Assembly (NCBI GenBank): GCA_014871385.1 | Contig: CM026426.1 | Location: 93,437,315-93,501,314 of the forward strand | Direction of reading: 5' to 3' | Length of the DNA: 64,000 bases | Source of the DNA: Ceratodon purpureus | Taxonomy: Eukaryota > Streptophyta > Bryopsida > Pseudoditrichales > Ditrichaceae | In this document: positions 22,896 to 34,815 of the stretch, one piece after another | Layout: each line of letters starts with the position of its first letter | Numbering within the stretch: the first letter of the stretch is position 1 | The notes under the pieces: model-generated | Seen by the model: the letters and a program-made list of their open reading frames with translations, nothing else | The model's database searches: none | What the model was told of the DNA's origin: nothing | Translations under genes and position numbers: made by a program

Positions 22896-25876
22896 ATGCT
22901 ACCCACACATTTTGCAGTATTTTTGGGCGACTTCTCAAGTGCAACAATGGGGTCTAGAGGCTTCTCACCATTGTATATCGAGGTGAAGGATAGCAAGAAT
23001 ATGAAGAATGACAGCGTACAATGTTCTCTATACAAAAAGGTTTTTGCAAAGAGGTTGGAGCATATGCTCAGTCATTTGGGCTATGACAATGTCACAGGGG
23101 TACGGACTAATGGTGTAAGTCCTTGCTCTAATTTGACAAATGGTATATCGACCTTGTTCAAGAATTGTGGTGGCAAACACCCCGTAGACATTGGAATATT
23201 CATGTCGGAGCAGAATGGTTCACCTGTGACTCATTATGATCTTTCTCCAGGTGTGAGCACCTCAAGGTCTACAGATGTGGACTCTTGTGCTCGATCTACG
23301 ATGGCAACTCCAAAGAACGAACCTGCCTTAGTTGGTGAGGGTGTCCCCTCCATTTCCACTCTTTTGGGAGAAGGGAATAGAGGAGGGCCTCCAGTGAAGG
23401 AAAAGAGGCAATCTATCCTTGGTGAGGGCTTTGATGAAACTCAACGACGGGATTGCAACGAAGCCTGGGCCAAGTATTTTTACAAGGCAAATATTTCGTT
23501 CAATGTGTCTCAAAGTGACTCTTTCCGAGACGTGGTGTTGAACACGTCTAATATGAAGAGATCCTATCTACCTCCATCCTACCATGAACTGTGAACAAGG
23601 TTACTAACCCTAGCAAGGACAGATTTAGAGACTATGTTAAACAAACAGATTTTTTCTAGTGTCAAGAAGTTTGGTGCAACTTTGGCCCTCGATGGATTGA
23701 CATCCGTAAGCACGCGCCCTTTGATGAATGCGATGTTGGTCTCTCTAGTTGGCGAGCTTTTTTGGTAGCTATAGACACGACCGGGAAAGAGAATGACATT
23801 GTTTACATGGCAATTGTCATCGAGAAGTTCATTCAACTAATTAAGAAGGAGAACATCCTTCAAGTATGCACTGATAATGCTCCGGTGATGCTCAATGCAA
23901 GGAAGTTGATCTCATTAGTCTATCCACATATTTACTTCCAAGAGTGTTGTGCGCATTCCAAGGATCTGTTGTTGGAGGACTGGGCTAAGATGAAGTGGGT
24001 TAAGGACCTTTTAGAACGAGCAAAGAACTTGGTGAAGTTCATAAAGATAAGGCAAATGCCACTTGCGGTATTCCGGAAGCACGAGGCGTCCCTCAGCTTG
24101 TTGATGCCCCGCCAAACTAGATCTGCATCCCACTATATTATGATCTCCAGTTTATTGAGAGTTTGAGGAGCATTGGAGCAGAGTGATGTGGACCGCGATT
24201 GGAGGACCTACAAAATGAAGAAGACCTTATCTGCTAGGGACAAAGCCAAGATCTCAAGCAATGTCAAGAGGGTGGCATTGGATGACATATTTTTGGAGCA
24301 ATGCACAAACTTCAAGTGGATGACAAATCCTGTAGTTTACGCCCTATGAGAGTTTGATGCAAAGGAATCGGCATTGGGTAAAGCGTACGTCGTTCTCCGC
24401 AACCTTGAGAAGCATGTCTTCTCTTTACGCTTTGAACCCTTCAAATTAGATCCTTAGCTTATTGATGTTGTTGAGGCTCAGTTCTCTGCTCGCAAAGAAA
24501 TGATCACCTCCGGACTGCAGTGCGCTGTTGCACTTCTAAACCCTTACCTACATGAGGACGAGAAGCTTTGGAATGACACTGAAGCAATGGCATCGGCCAT
24601 TGTTGTTTTGCAGTTGTTGTCTCCTCCTGATTCAAAGAAAGTAGTCATTGACGAGTTCTATGCCTTACGAGAATCTTATCCTCCATTTGCTGACATTTGT
24701 GACTCTAGTAAGTCAAACTTGCCTCCTTCCGCATAGTGGGATGTTTATGGAGCGGTTGGTAAATACATTTCTCTAATCGCGAAAAGGATTCTAGCTCAGC
24801 CGTTGTCGTCTTCTTCATGCAAGAGGAATTGGAGTAGGTACTTCTGTGTCCACAATAAGAAGCGGAACCGGTTGCTTCTTGAAAGGACAAATGACTTGGT
24901 GTTTGTGTATACAAATTCCAAGATGATTTCCCGCTCTAAGCTTACGGGAAACGGGAGGTTTTATGGAGAGTTGGAGGGGAAGGAGGAGTCCAAGGTCGTA
25001 GAGACTGGTGACGTTGACTACTCGAGTGAGTCAGACATTGAGTCAGTTAGAATTTGATGAAGACCATACTCTCGACAGCCCACTTTGTGAAGTCGTCTTA
25101 CCGAGTGGCCACTCCCCTAAGCCTTTGGGGCCCAAGGTGGGTGTATTCAAGTATGACGATGATAAAGCGGATTTGATGTCTCTAGCTTCGTTTGTAAATA
25201 GGGACGGCTTACTTAATAGTGATAAGATCTTGCGGGGAGGATCATCTCATACTACACGGGATTTGGTGGTAGTGAAGAAAGAGGCTGACAACATTTCTGA
25301 TACTATGAAGGTGGTTTCTCCATATTTCAAGCACGTGAAGGGTGAAATGCCTCCACCATTCACGAAGGAGGTCGTTTCCCTAGCAGATGCGTCGCGGTCT
25401 TCATTTGGAATCGCAAAGACTAAGGTCCTGGTAGGTGGCTTTGCCGCCTCTGCTAAGTTGGTGGCCTTGTCTAATAAGATGAAGGAGGATGATAAGGCAG
25501 ATGAAGCAGCTGTGGTTCATAAGAAGAGGATGGCCCGAGCTCGACAACCTGATGCTGACGTTATCTCTAGTGATGAGGGTGTTCCAATTGGTCAGCTCTT
25601 TCGCTCAAGGTGTGTAGTGAGGAAACCAGACACATTTTCAAAAAGCCTTCAATTTGAACCCTATTGAAGCGAAATGCCAATGAATGTGTACTGCCTTTCA
25701 ATCGCCGAAAGCTAAAGACTCCTTTGGATGATCAAGTCGAGCCAAAGAAATTTATTACTCTTCTCAAGAAGAAGCCTACACGGAAGGTGAAGAAGGAGCC
25801 CTTGACTTATGATGAGGATGATCCTTCTGGCCCTAGTGGGGCCGAGGTGAAGGGTGATAGTGATCTTGAATTGTGA
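22896..25876 (+). pseudogene. hAT-family transposase, copy B, heavily mutated
   Basis: Homologous to the copy A transposase along its whole length, in open pieces 22896-23594, about 23600-24166, 24500-24736, 24803-25057, 25008-25667 and 25664-25876. The BED finger has lost a Cys (CSLY for CMLC). The first catalytic region reads LDGLTS (Trp lost), the second Asp is kept in CTDNAPVM, CAH is kept (CCAHS), and the catalytic-type Glu is replaced by Lys in SSSCKRNWS (about 24805). Stops or frameshifts occur near 23592, 23765, 24163, 24346, 24456, 24734, 25055 and 25665. The C-terminal extension of copy A is present here too, ending in a similar SGPSGAEVK stretch, which shows that it is ancestral. 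Confidence 0.8.
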
Positions 25877-26600
25877 ATGTTGCTCGGGCATTAGTGCTTA
25901 CTAGTCAGAAGCTTTTTCTAAACAACATGCTACTACGCCGTTCCTTTGTTTATGTCCCATTGTAGAGGCAATTATATAATTATGAACATCTCCGGTTCAA
26001 GCGGTGGTGCCAACCTCCCTATTATTGTCTTAAATGTTGTGTCATTATCATTAGTTTCATGGTTATTAGCGTTGAATCAATGTAGCATTTTATATTCCTT
26101 TTTCGTTCTCTTCAATTAAAAAAATTTAGATTCTCATTTTGTTTGGTTCTTTAAATCTACTGTGTTGTATGCAACAACTCATTGCCATGGATGTAACAAC
26201 ATCCGCGTTTAGTACGTACTATCTAATTACTAACCTATGGAAAACATATATCCGAACATCAATTTACCATCATGAACTAATTCTATGTCAAGTAATGTAG
26301 TTCAAATATGTTAACACCATGTTATTATTATATATATTATTGTACATATTATTGTCCAAAGTGTATATGTTTTCATTAGAGGGATTGGCAAACTAATAAA
26401 ACATTCAATACACATGTTGTTTAGAATTCAAAATGACAATGTATTTATAACATTTAAAATATTCAAAGTACATTAAAACGTCCAATACACTGCATACTTT
26501 TGTTCTACCCGTCTAATATTCTATTCCAAGTACGACTATTTCCATACGTATTCCAACAGTTTACTGAAATATTGCACTGATGAATTCTAAAAGTATGGAG
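25877..26600. other. Intergenic gap between convergent genes of hAT copy B
   Basis: AT-rich, with no gene seen. It corresponds to 7027-7499 of copy A. Confidence 0.4.
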
Positions 26601-26615
26601 TCTATTCAGCGCTCA

Positions 26616-29600
26616 TCATCGAACTTCGAGTCGCTCGGCGTTGGCTTGGTCGTGCAATCTCCCTCCCCCCCCCCCCCCCCCCCCCCCCCCCTTGCCCGGC
26701 TTGTAATTCTTTGTCCACAGCTTCCACTTCTTGACGCATACTACCCCCCAAAGCTCGTCGTCTTCATAGGGATCGGGATTTTTACGCTTCTTCTTTCCAC
26801 ATTTGACCTTCTTCCCTTCAAATGCCTCCATTGCCTTTTCAATCTTTGCGACCATTTCATTCACAATGTGGTCAATACTATCGCGTGATCTCAATGACAT
26901 GCCACCCTCATCACATAGTGCCTTTCTCCAATCGGAAACTATTTTGTCAAGCGCTATATCAAACTTCTTATATCGGTCCCAGAAGTCTAGCTCCGTATCT
27001 TTGAAGGAGTCCTCGTTGAAACTGTTATGGAAGCTAATACCTTCATCTAGCTTTGCCAATACAAGTGTCCTCCCAATTGGTGTTTGATTGTCTTTTTTGT
27101 ATACTTTGAGTTCCGCAAGATCATCCACTACTCCGGCACATGCACCGTCGGCTTGTCTTGCAACCCGGAGCTACAGAAACCGAAAGAAGCGATTACGGTC
27201 TATACTCCAATGCTCCCCAAAGTTCCTACAAAAGAACTCCCGCTCCTTAGCATTAGAAATTTCACGTGCCCTCACCTCCACCTCATAATTGTGGGTCATC
27301 CATGAAAACTCGTCCAAATTGCTATTCGCCTCTCCAAATAGTTGGTGAGTCGATGTGAAGGAGTTCCATGAAATTAATTTACCCCAGTCAAACCAATTCT
27401 CGTGTTTCTTAGGTAGTTGGTCTAATGGTTGTTTCCCTCGATTAAACTCATGTCCAGGGGGCATTAAGCGTGGTAGCCCCATCATCTTATAAAATCAAAA
27501 ACTAATTGGGGAGCGTCACATAACACATTGTTGTTGCATTAAAGAGGCCTTTGCGATGCAACTTATGTGGAACATGTGATTATAGTGGCCCAACTAGAAA
27601 GCCCCCTCGGGTTCAAAATAATGTTGACACATGGCACATTTCTCCTTTGAAAATTCCTCGGATGGTTTGCGAGTGTGGATAACCTCTCGCTTGGTTTCAT
27701 CCAAATGGGAGAAGAATACCTAGTACGGCATCCATCCCTCCTCCACTTCTAATGCCCAATCAATGAACACTTCCTTATTCTTGGTATTGTGTATTGTGCG
27801 CTCCATCATTTCTTCAATGTTGCCCCATATCGTGATCTTCGTGGCATTGTTGCCTTGTTGAATTCCTTGTCTCTTAATTTATGAACACCCAAGCCACGAC
27901 ATTGCCTATTTGGTACATGGTGTATCATCTACCATCTCTATAGTGCTCTTCAGCATTGGAAGTTTGCTACGTGCCTCGTCATGTTCCCTCCTGGCCACCT
28001 CCAAATCCCGATAAAGAATATCAACTTCCTCTAATTCCTCCATTGGTCCCTTCTATGTGGTAAGCGCCCCCGGTGTTGCTCGGTTGAAGCCAATGTCCAA
28101 TGAAACTAGAACACGTTTGCTTTTAGATTTTTGAGAAGCCATTCCCTGTGTGGCTCCACCTTCAATTCTATCCAAGAATTTGGAAAGGAGAAGGTCATTG
28201 GATTCCTTGTCATCGCTTTCTTATTGTATTACACCATCCTTTACTTCCACCTTCATTGTGGAAGTCTTCTTCAGAGGCTTCACTTCTTCTATTTAGCTTT
28301 TCCCCTCGTCTTATAGGTGGTACTACTTGCAATCTTTCACTTGTAAATTGAAAGAATCCCTCATCTTGTCATACTTCACGGCCTGCCTTTCAATCATCTG
28401 CATTGCGTCATCTAAATCCCTCCTTAACGCCATGTTGTCTTTAGCTAATTGTAAGCGATCTTACAAAAGAGGCTTCATAGAAGATACCAAGATCTCAAAC
28501 CCGAGGGCACCATGTAGTATGCTCGGGTGACACTTGCAAAATCATGAGCCATCTTTAGAAGATCTGGTGCTATTGCAGCTAATACGATAGCCCCATCTGT
28601 AAGGGAGCGTGCAATGTTCAACACATTATAAATTTCCTGCACCTTTTCAAGGATTCCCCTGCAACCCCTCCCTTAGTAGTACTGTTTAAGCCTCCTAGCC
28701 ATTTCTCTGAGCATCCCTCAGTCCATTTGATGTTGAAATCTAGTAACTCCTTTAGTGCTTCGTTGTTTCGCATTGATTTTAGAATTTCCATAATGTTTGT
28801 AATGGAATGATTTGAATTCCTCAGACTTCTTGGTGACGTATGAACCTCCACTGATGCTAATGAGCTCGGTCTAGCATCATTCAAATTTTGGTCGGAACAT
28901 CCAACTTCCACGGAAACGGGATGTGTAATATCTTCATTGTCCAACTTCTCCTCTTCTTCATCTATAGCTTCCTTACCTTTTGTATTGCTGGAAGATTTCA
29001 CTATGTTTCCTAAGTTTAGGTTAGGAATCATAGGGACAAACGTTTCAGTAGCTGATAAAAACACTGTTGCGAAAACGCTAGCAGGTGCAATTGGCTTCAC
29101 ATCCCAATTTTGGTGTGATACATCATCTACACTTCTATGGTCTTCCATTGTAGCGCTGTTGTGCGGAGTGGCCACGGCCTTGGCTTGGTGTTCAATTCTT
29201 CTATGACTTTCTATGCGTGCAATGGATTTTGGAGATATGAATCTTGGGTATCCTTCTGATTCCATTCAAGTTGGAGCGGGTCTCGTCTCGTGGTGGGGTA
29301 TGTACTCCAATTTACGTGACGCTTCAATATGAGCTCTGCATATATTATACACAACATGGTATGATTAAAATTAGCTTTGCTCCTATTACAACGTCCAAAT
29401 AAAGCCTTCCAAAGCTCATATGCATGATGCATGAATTGCTCATCTTTGCATGATCATGGCTTGCAGCTAAGAGTCCTCGTATTCACCTCATGCTGTTCTC
29501 GAGGCCATAAATTATCAATGTGATACATCTTCACATATGTCTTGCGGTCTCTCTAGGCTTAGTACCCGGGTCCCAAGCCTTCCCATCCTTCCTCTGCTAT

Positions 29601-29730
29601 GAGGTCTTTATTGACTAGGATATCCCAACAATAGTTGTGGAATGCACCCTTCTTCTTGTTCCTCCTCCTCAATCCATCATTCCGATCATGGTGCAATTCC
29701 TCTATAGCAGCCTTGTCTTAAATAAAAACG
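26616..29730 (-). pseudogene. RING-H2 gene, copy B, decayed
   Basis: Reverse-strand homologue of 3856-7026. The start codon is lost: the position aligned with ATG 3856 reads ATA (near 29714). Recognisable pieces are 29432-29211, 29265-28618, 27485-27171 and 27128-26616. The RING finger near 27480-27660 is destroyed: the Cys of CNHKFH is Tyr, and a stop falls just after CVM. The 3' part retains the Trp codon that became TAG in copy A. A run of about 30 C at 26667-26697 encodes poly-Gly near the end. Confidence 0.7.
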
Positions 29731-29809
29731 TTCTGAATTGTTTTAAAAAAAACAAGGAGTTGATAAATGATGACACATTAAAGAAACAAATATAGAAACA
29801 TCAAAAACT

Positions 29810-30420
29810 ACCCCCCCCCCCCCACCCCCCCGCCCCTACTTCCACCCCCACAATGAAAATGGACATCCTGCATCTCACCTCCTAGGCTCAACATGCACCC
29901 AAGTAAATTGGACAACTGATGCCAGAACGGGAGGGATGTTGAGGATAGTGAAGTGAAGAGGGAACGGCGGCCGTCGCCATGTATATGGCGACAGCCAGCA
30001 GACCTACGGCTGCGGCTACTTGAACTAAGGTCTGCGGCCAATAGAGGCACGGCCAAATCTCTCGACGGTCCATTGCGGCCGTCGGATCGAAGCCGATCGG
30101 GTCCAAGCTGCTGCGGCCGTCAGATCTCCCCCGACCTTCCCCGTAGGTCGTCCGATTGCAGTCATCGGGGAGAGGCCGTATTTGCGGGCGGCCACCCTAC
30201 GGCGACGGCCCGTGGCCGTTTGATTGGGGCCATCTTCGGGCCGTCTGCACCGTAGGAACCGATGGCTCGGGCAGATTTACCTTGCGGCCACGCGAACATA
30301 TCCGGTGGTGGAGCCACATTGGCCGTAGGATGGCAGCCAACCGACGGATCGCAGCCGTGCGATCCGTTGTGTCGCGACCGCGGGTGTAGGGCCGTCGCGG
30401 TTGTGGAAAAAGCCGGCCGC
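29810..30420. repeat. GC-rich inner block of hAT copy B
   Basis: A C tract (29812-29830) then CGGCCGTC-rich DNA, the mirror of 3108-3640 in copy A. The leader between this block and the RING gene (shared TTTATCAACTCCTTGTTTT on the reverse strand) is conserved in both copies. Confidence 0.6.
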
Positions 30421-30429
30421 GTGATATGT

Positions 30430-33345
30430 GGCCCCTTACCTTCTTTTTTTTTTTAATTAAGAAGATTGCCTTCTCTTAAATTTCCTACTAAAATTTGTAG
30501 CAAAATCTTGCTTTGTATAAAACCCGTTTTATTTTGTGGAGTTTGAATGTTAGAAAAATTGCATGAAATTGGTGGTATGTTTACCGATATTTAATCATTT
30601 GAACAACTTCATCTTTATTTTACATTCACTCCCATAATCTATCATTCTTATTCTTTTTTTGTTTCAATTAGTTTTTCATATGAACATCCAAGTGTATTAT
30701 TATATAATCATCTTACAATACATCTTGTTTTTTTACTCATTGATATATCCTACCCTTATATCTTGTTCTTTTTACTCACTAATATTTGTCCTCTTCTTTT
30801 TGTCATTCTATTGTGTATCTATTACATTAGGTTCTTTTTAATTTTTTTCATTGGAACAAGGCGGTAGTATTCCAGTATTTGTTTTTCTTCTTTTTTGTTC
30901 CAATATTTTTATTTTTATTTTATTTTATTCCAATATTTTATTCCAATATTTTATTTTATTTTATTCCAATATTTTATTTTATTTTGTTCCAATATTTTTA
31001 TTTTTTATTTTATTTTATTTTTATTTTATTTTTATTTTTATTTTTATTTTTATTTTTATTTTTATTTTTATTTTATACAAACAAGTGAATCTCTACAAAC
31101 TTCTTTGAGGGTATAAAATCATGGGAGTTTCTTTGCCATATGCATCTGTTTACTTGTCTACTTTGAAAGTAATCCTAGTTTGCTACATGTGTGTGAGAGA
31201 TTTTTAGAGCTTGTGAAGTTTTGGTATATGGTGGTGTGAAGTTAAAGCGAAGTGCAAAATGGCTTAGTTTGGTGGAAGTGCTAGTCAGGTCGTCTAATTT
31301 ATGATTGCAATTAGACTCTTTCACCTCTTCCTCTAATTTGTATGTTTGGTGTCGGGTTTAATTTTTCTTGTGATTGCAATAACAAGCTCTAAAGGGCTGT
31401 TGACACCTTGTCTACAAATATAATCCTAACTGTGGTTTTGGTTGTGTTTATGGGGTCAATTGAGGTCTTTTACCTCTGGATTTTTCTTACTTTAGTACAC
31501 CAACATTCAAAAGATGAGGGGATTTCTGTAAACTCAAACTATTTTGTGTTTGATCTTGTATAGTGTGTTTTAAGACAAACTTTTCTCTACTATTTGGATT
31601 GTTTTATCCTACACTACTATTTGTAAGTAGTGAGTTGATTGAGAATTCTTTGGTGAAAGTCACTACGTGACTAAATTGGTAATTTGGAACTATATGAGAT
31701 TGTTTTGTCATACACTACTATATTGTAAGTAGTGTGTTGATTGAGAATTCTCTGGTGAAAAAAAGTATGTGACTAAACTGGTAATTTGGAATTACAAGAG
31801 AGTGCACAAATTTGATTAGGTTTGAATTGAGAATGGGCTGATTTAGAATGAAATTTGGTGAGGAAGGTGATAATAGTTGCCCTGTAAAGGGATGTCTCGC
31901 CCACCCACCTCTAGAGGTAGGGAAGTTTTTTTTTCTTCATATTTCAATGTGATAAGGTTTTTTTATTTTTATTTTGAACTGCTCCATGAGTGTCACTTCA
32001 TATTGTCTTATTGTTCTTTACTATATACACCTCCATCCATTTCTCCATATATTTTTGTTCCTTTCTATCTTTATAATTTATTCTACTGTATTTGATTTTT
32101 TTTCTATTTGTCACATGATTATTGCAGTACCTCTCCACTTAATATTTCATTCTTCTATTACTACTCCATCAAGTGTTATTCTATAACTATTTTTTCCAAT
32201 ATTCTTGCACTCTGTTTTCTATTTTTTAATTTCTATACCTTTCTTTTCCACAACACCGTCTTATATTTTCAAAATATTGAAAGTATTAAGTAATCATGTA
32301 TCATATCTTCTAATATTTTTTTTCCCACATAGTTTTTATTTTATTATGATCCCTATTTGTATAACCTTCACTATGAACCCATTATAAAATTTTCCATTAT
32401 CATTCTACTTTGGCTCTCCCATCATAATTTTGGTTCATACTATTTTAAATATCTATTACATTCAGATGTTTTATTTTTATATCATGAAATCATTCCTCTA
32501 TTGTATGATGTTATATTATTATTCTTGAAGTATTTTTTCTATATATCATATTATTTTCCTTTTATTCCTTTTTATCTTTCATTATGGAAATTTTTTTTAT
32601 TTTTTATTTTTTATTATTTTTCCTTTACTCTTATATTCTAAACCACTATTTTTGTTTCTGCAAGTATTTCTCAAATACAAAATTAAGAGAGTATATAATG
32701 TTCAAAAAAGCAAATTGACGAACAACTGATTAGAAAAAAATACAATACAATGTTACACGTAAAGAATATAAATCATCTCTGGAGAATAAAATCTAAAAAA
32801 AGTTACTCTTAGTTTAACCAAGAGGGCAAGAAAATAATGTACGGCTATTAACTTGGAACACATACTTTGTTCCGCAATATAAAAAAGAAGAGAAATCATT
32901 TGAACTTGCCATATTCATATAATGAAACTTCATCTCGAGTTCCCTTTCTTTCAATTATTTATTGACAATCGGACTTCAAAATAGAATATTTAATTTAATT
33001 GTTTATTTCTATTGACACAATCGGGAGCGTATGTTAGTTTTCAATAGCACCTCACTACATTATAAGTTGTACACCCTTATTGTATAGATTCCTTTTCATG
33101 AAATCTTTTATATTCTCCCTACTAAACATGGACACTATTTTTGCAAACCGCAGAGGAGTACCAACCATTGAAGGACATAAATATCTCGTTGTAAAGTAAT
33201 CTGAAATATCAAGACGGACCTCAAAATCGTGATCACAAGATCTTCACGACATTCCCCACAATTTCAGGGATATGTCTGAAATTTCCTGTTCAATGATGAT
33301 TTTGTTGTTTGCTGTGTCCAGAAATGGATACTTTTTTGTCAAGGT
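30430..33345. other. AT-rich arm of hAT copy B, no gene seen
   Basis: A 2.9-kb AT-rich stretch corresponding to 480-3105 of copy A. Homology is plain only near 33130-33290 (TTCAGACATATC..TGTGGGGAATGTC on the reverse strand). ORFs are Phe/Tyr/Ile-rich products of T-rich DNA and are not credible. Confidence 0.5.
30900..31078. repeat. TTTTA/TTTTTA low-complexity repeat
   Basis: Imperfect ATTTT and ATTTTT units, nearly pure from about 31000 to 31078. Upstream it is mixed with a repeated TTCCAATATTTTATT word. Confidence 0.85.
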
Positions 33346-33483
33346 TGGAAGGGGGGGGGGGGGGGGGCTCCAAAGAAAACCGAAGGGGAGAAAGGAGAGC
33401 TTGGGAGCCTCCAAGGCCTCCTCCTAGAGGCGACCGCGCCGTCAGAGGGTTGCGACCGCAAGGCCCAAGGTTCAATCGGGGTC

Positions 33484-33983
33484 GAGGCAGGGTTATCACA
33501 ATGGACGGACTGGGCATAAAATTCTCGTCTTGTCACGTGACGGACGATTATTTACCTGACTATCGGACGCGCTTATCGGACGAGCTCCTCCGCGTGAGTA
33601 ACATTACGGTCCTCACAGTTTACTACTGTTTACAATGGGTGAGCAGAGAATGGAGAGCAGTGAATGGAGAGCAGAGAATGGAGAGCAGTGAATTGACCTA
33701 CATCGTTGCGTGTGCGCGCGTATCTGCGCCTACTCGCGCCCATCAGCTGGGAGTGATCGCGCCCGTCAGCTAGGGTTGATCGCGCTTGTCGTCTGTACTC
33801 GCGGAAAGTTTGTGTGTGAGCACAGAGCGGAGAGCATAGAGCAGAGAATGGAGAGCAGTGAATTGACCTTTAGCCAACTTTTTAAAAGTAAAGTAGATCC
33901 TATAACCGTGGAAAAATACTAAAATAAGGCATGATTTTATTACCTTTTTAGTAAAGGAATTCCGTGGAATTCAGGGTTATCAC
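33484..33983. other. hAT-terminus-like segment with paired CAGGGTTATCAC motifs
   Basis: CAGGGTTATCAC occurs at 33484 and again, in the same orientation, at 33972. After the first come several CGGAC words (GACGGACTG, GACGGACG, TCGGACGC), as in hAT subterminal regions. GAGAATGGAGAGCAGTGAAT recurs three times (about 33646, 33676, 33846). No inverted partner GTGATAACCCTG was found, so this may be a partial non-autonomous hAT. Confidence 0.4.
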
Positions 33984-34075
33984 TGGTAAAAACTTCTTAC
34001 ACTTGTTTTTAGAGGTACAAATTAGGTCTGATGTCATGATGACGTCATGCATACAATCCTTTAGATTTGGTCCTT

Positions 34076-34815
34076 GGGGGGAAGCACAATAAAGTGGACC
34101 ACAAAAGTGCTTAGCTCATTGCCAATTTCAGCCTGTTGTGTAAACACGCTAGAAAGTGGCATCTAAAACTTCTTGATGGGAAATTAAGTTTAGGATACGG
34201 AAAGTAGACTTGATGTACTACAACTTCCGAAATTTTCGTTCGTAGTTGTTGAGTTGAGACACCTCTATGAACACGACAAAGTTGAACAAAGTGAATGCAG
34301 TCATTTGGAAAAGTGACCGTATTACATTGTAGTTTTGACAGAAATCACTTTTGACTTTGTGGGGCCCTTCGTTTGTACATTACGCTTGTAGAAATGATCC
34401 GGGTGGCCGTGTTTGAAATCCTAGATTGGCGAAAAGTATCCCCGGGAAGTTTTTAAAACACTGTTTTCGATGAAACTTTTTGTGATGTTTTTTTCACCGA
34501 AAATTGTTTTTTAAAATAGAAAAAACATCCTCTAAAGACAATAGAGGACCCCAAATGAAGTAATCAAGACTTTGGAAAAGTTCATTCTCATGATTTAGAA
34601 CTAGGGGTCAAATAAAGTTTCAATCGAAGATGTTTTTTTCATTGAGATGTGTATAAAATACCTTATGACACCTTAGAAAGTGACTAAAATGCTCAAAAAC
34701 TACACCAAAATGCTCAAAATCAGCTTTGAGCTATAAAAAACAGCACACTTCATATTCACTTCCTAGATATCACATATTGCACTTGGTGGTCCACTTTATT
34801 GTGCTTCCCCCCCCC
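34076..34815. mobile_element. MITE of about 740 bp with about 35-bp terminal inverted repeats
   Basis: The left end GGGGGGAAGCACAATAAAGT (34076 on) continues GGACCACAAAAGTGC. The right end (34779-34815) is its reverse complement with two mismatches inside. The interior is non-coding. The last 50 bp also occur at 11251-11296, next to hAT copy A, showing that the same MITE was present at module copy 1 and was interrupted there. Confidence 0.75.

Larger units (their letters stand above)
22209..33483. mobile_element. Large hAT transposon, copy B (inverted relative to A)
   Basis: The left end at 22209 (CAGAGTTATTAGGACGG) is homologous to the right end of copy A, including the shared GTGACTTAG-A-tract and GTTTCA..GTGAAAC landmarks. 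The order is then transposase (+), RING gene (-), GC block and AT-rich arm, a mirror image of copy A. The right boundary is uncertain. GC-rich sequence stops at about 33483, where a separate CAGGGTTATCAC terminus-like motif points rightward, so the right end of B may have been lost to another insertion. No 8-bp duplication of CCAACCCG (22201-22208) was found on the right. Confidence 0.65.

Noticed and set aside
30659..32641. Several Phe/Tyr/Ile-rich ORFs of 60-94 codons
   Set aside because: They are products of T-rich low-complexity DNA in the hAT arm.
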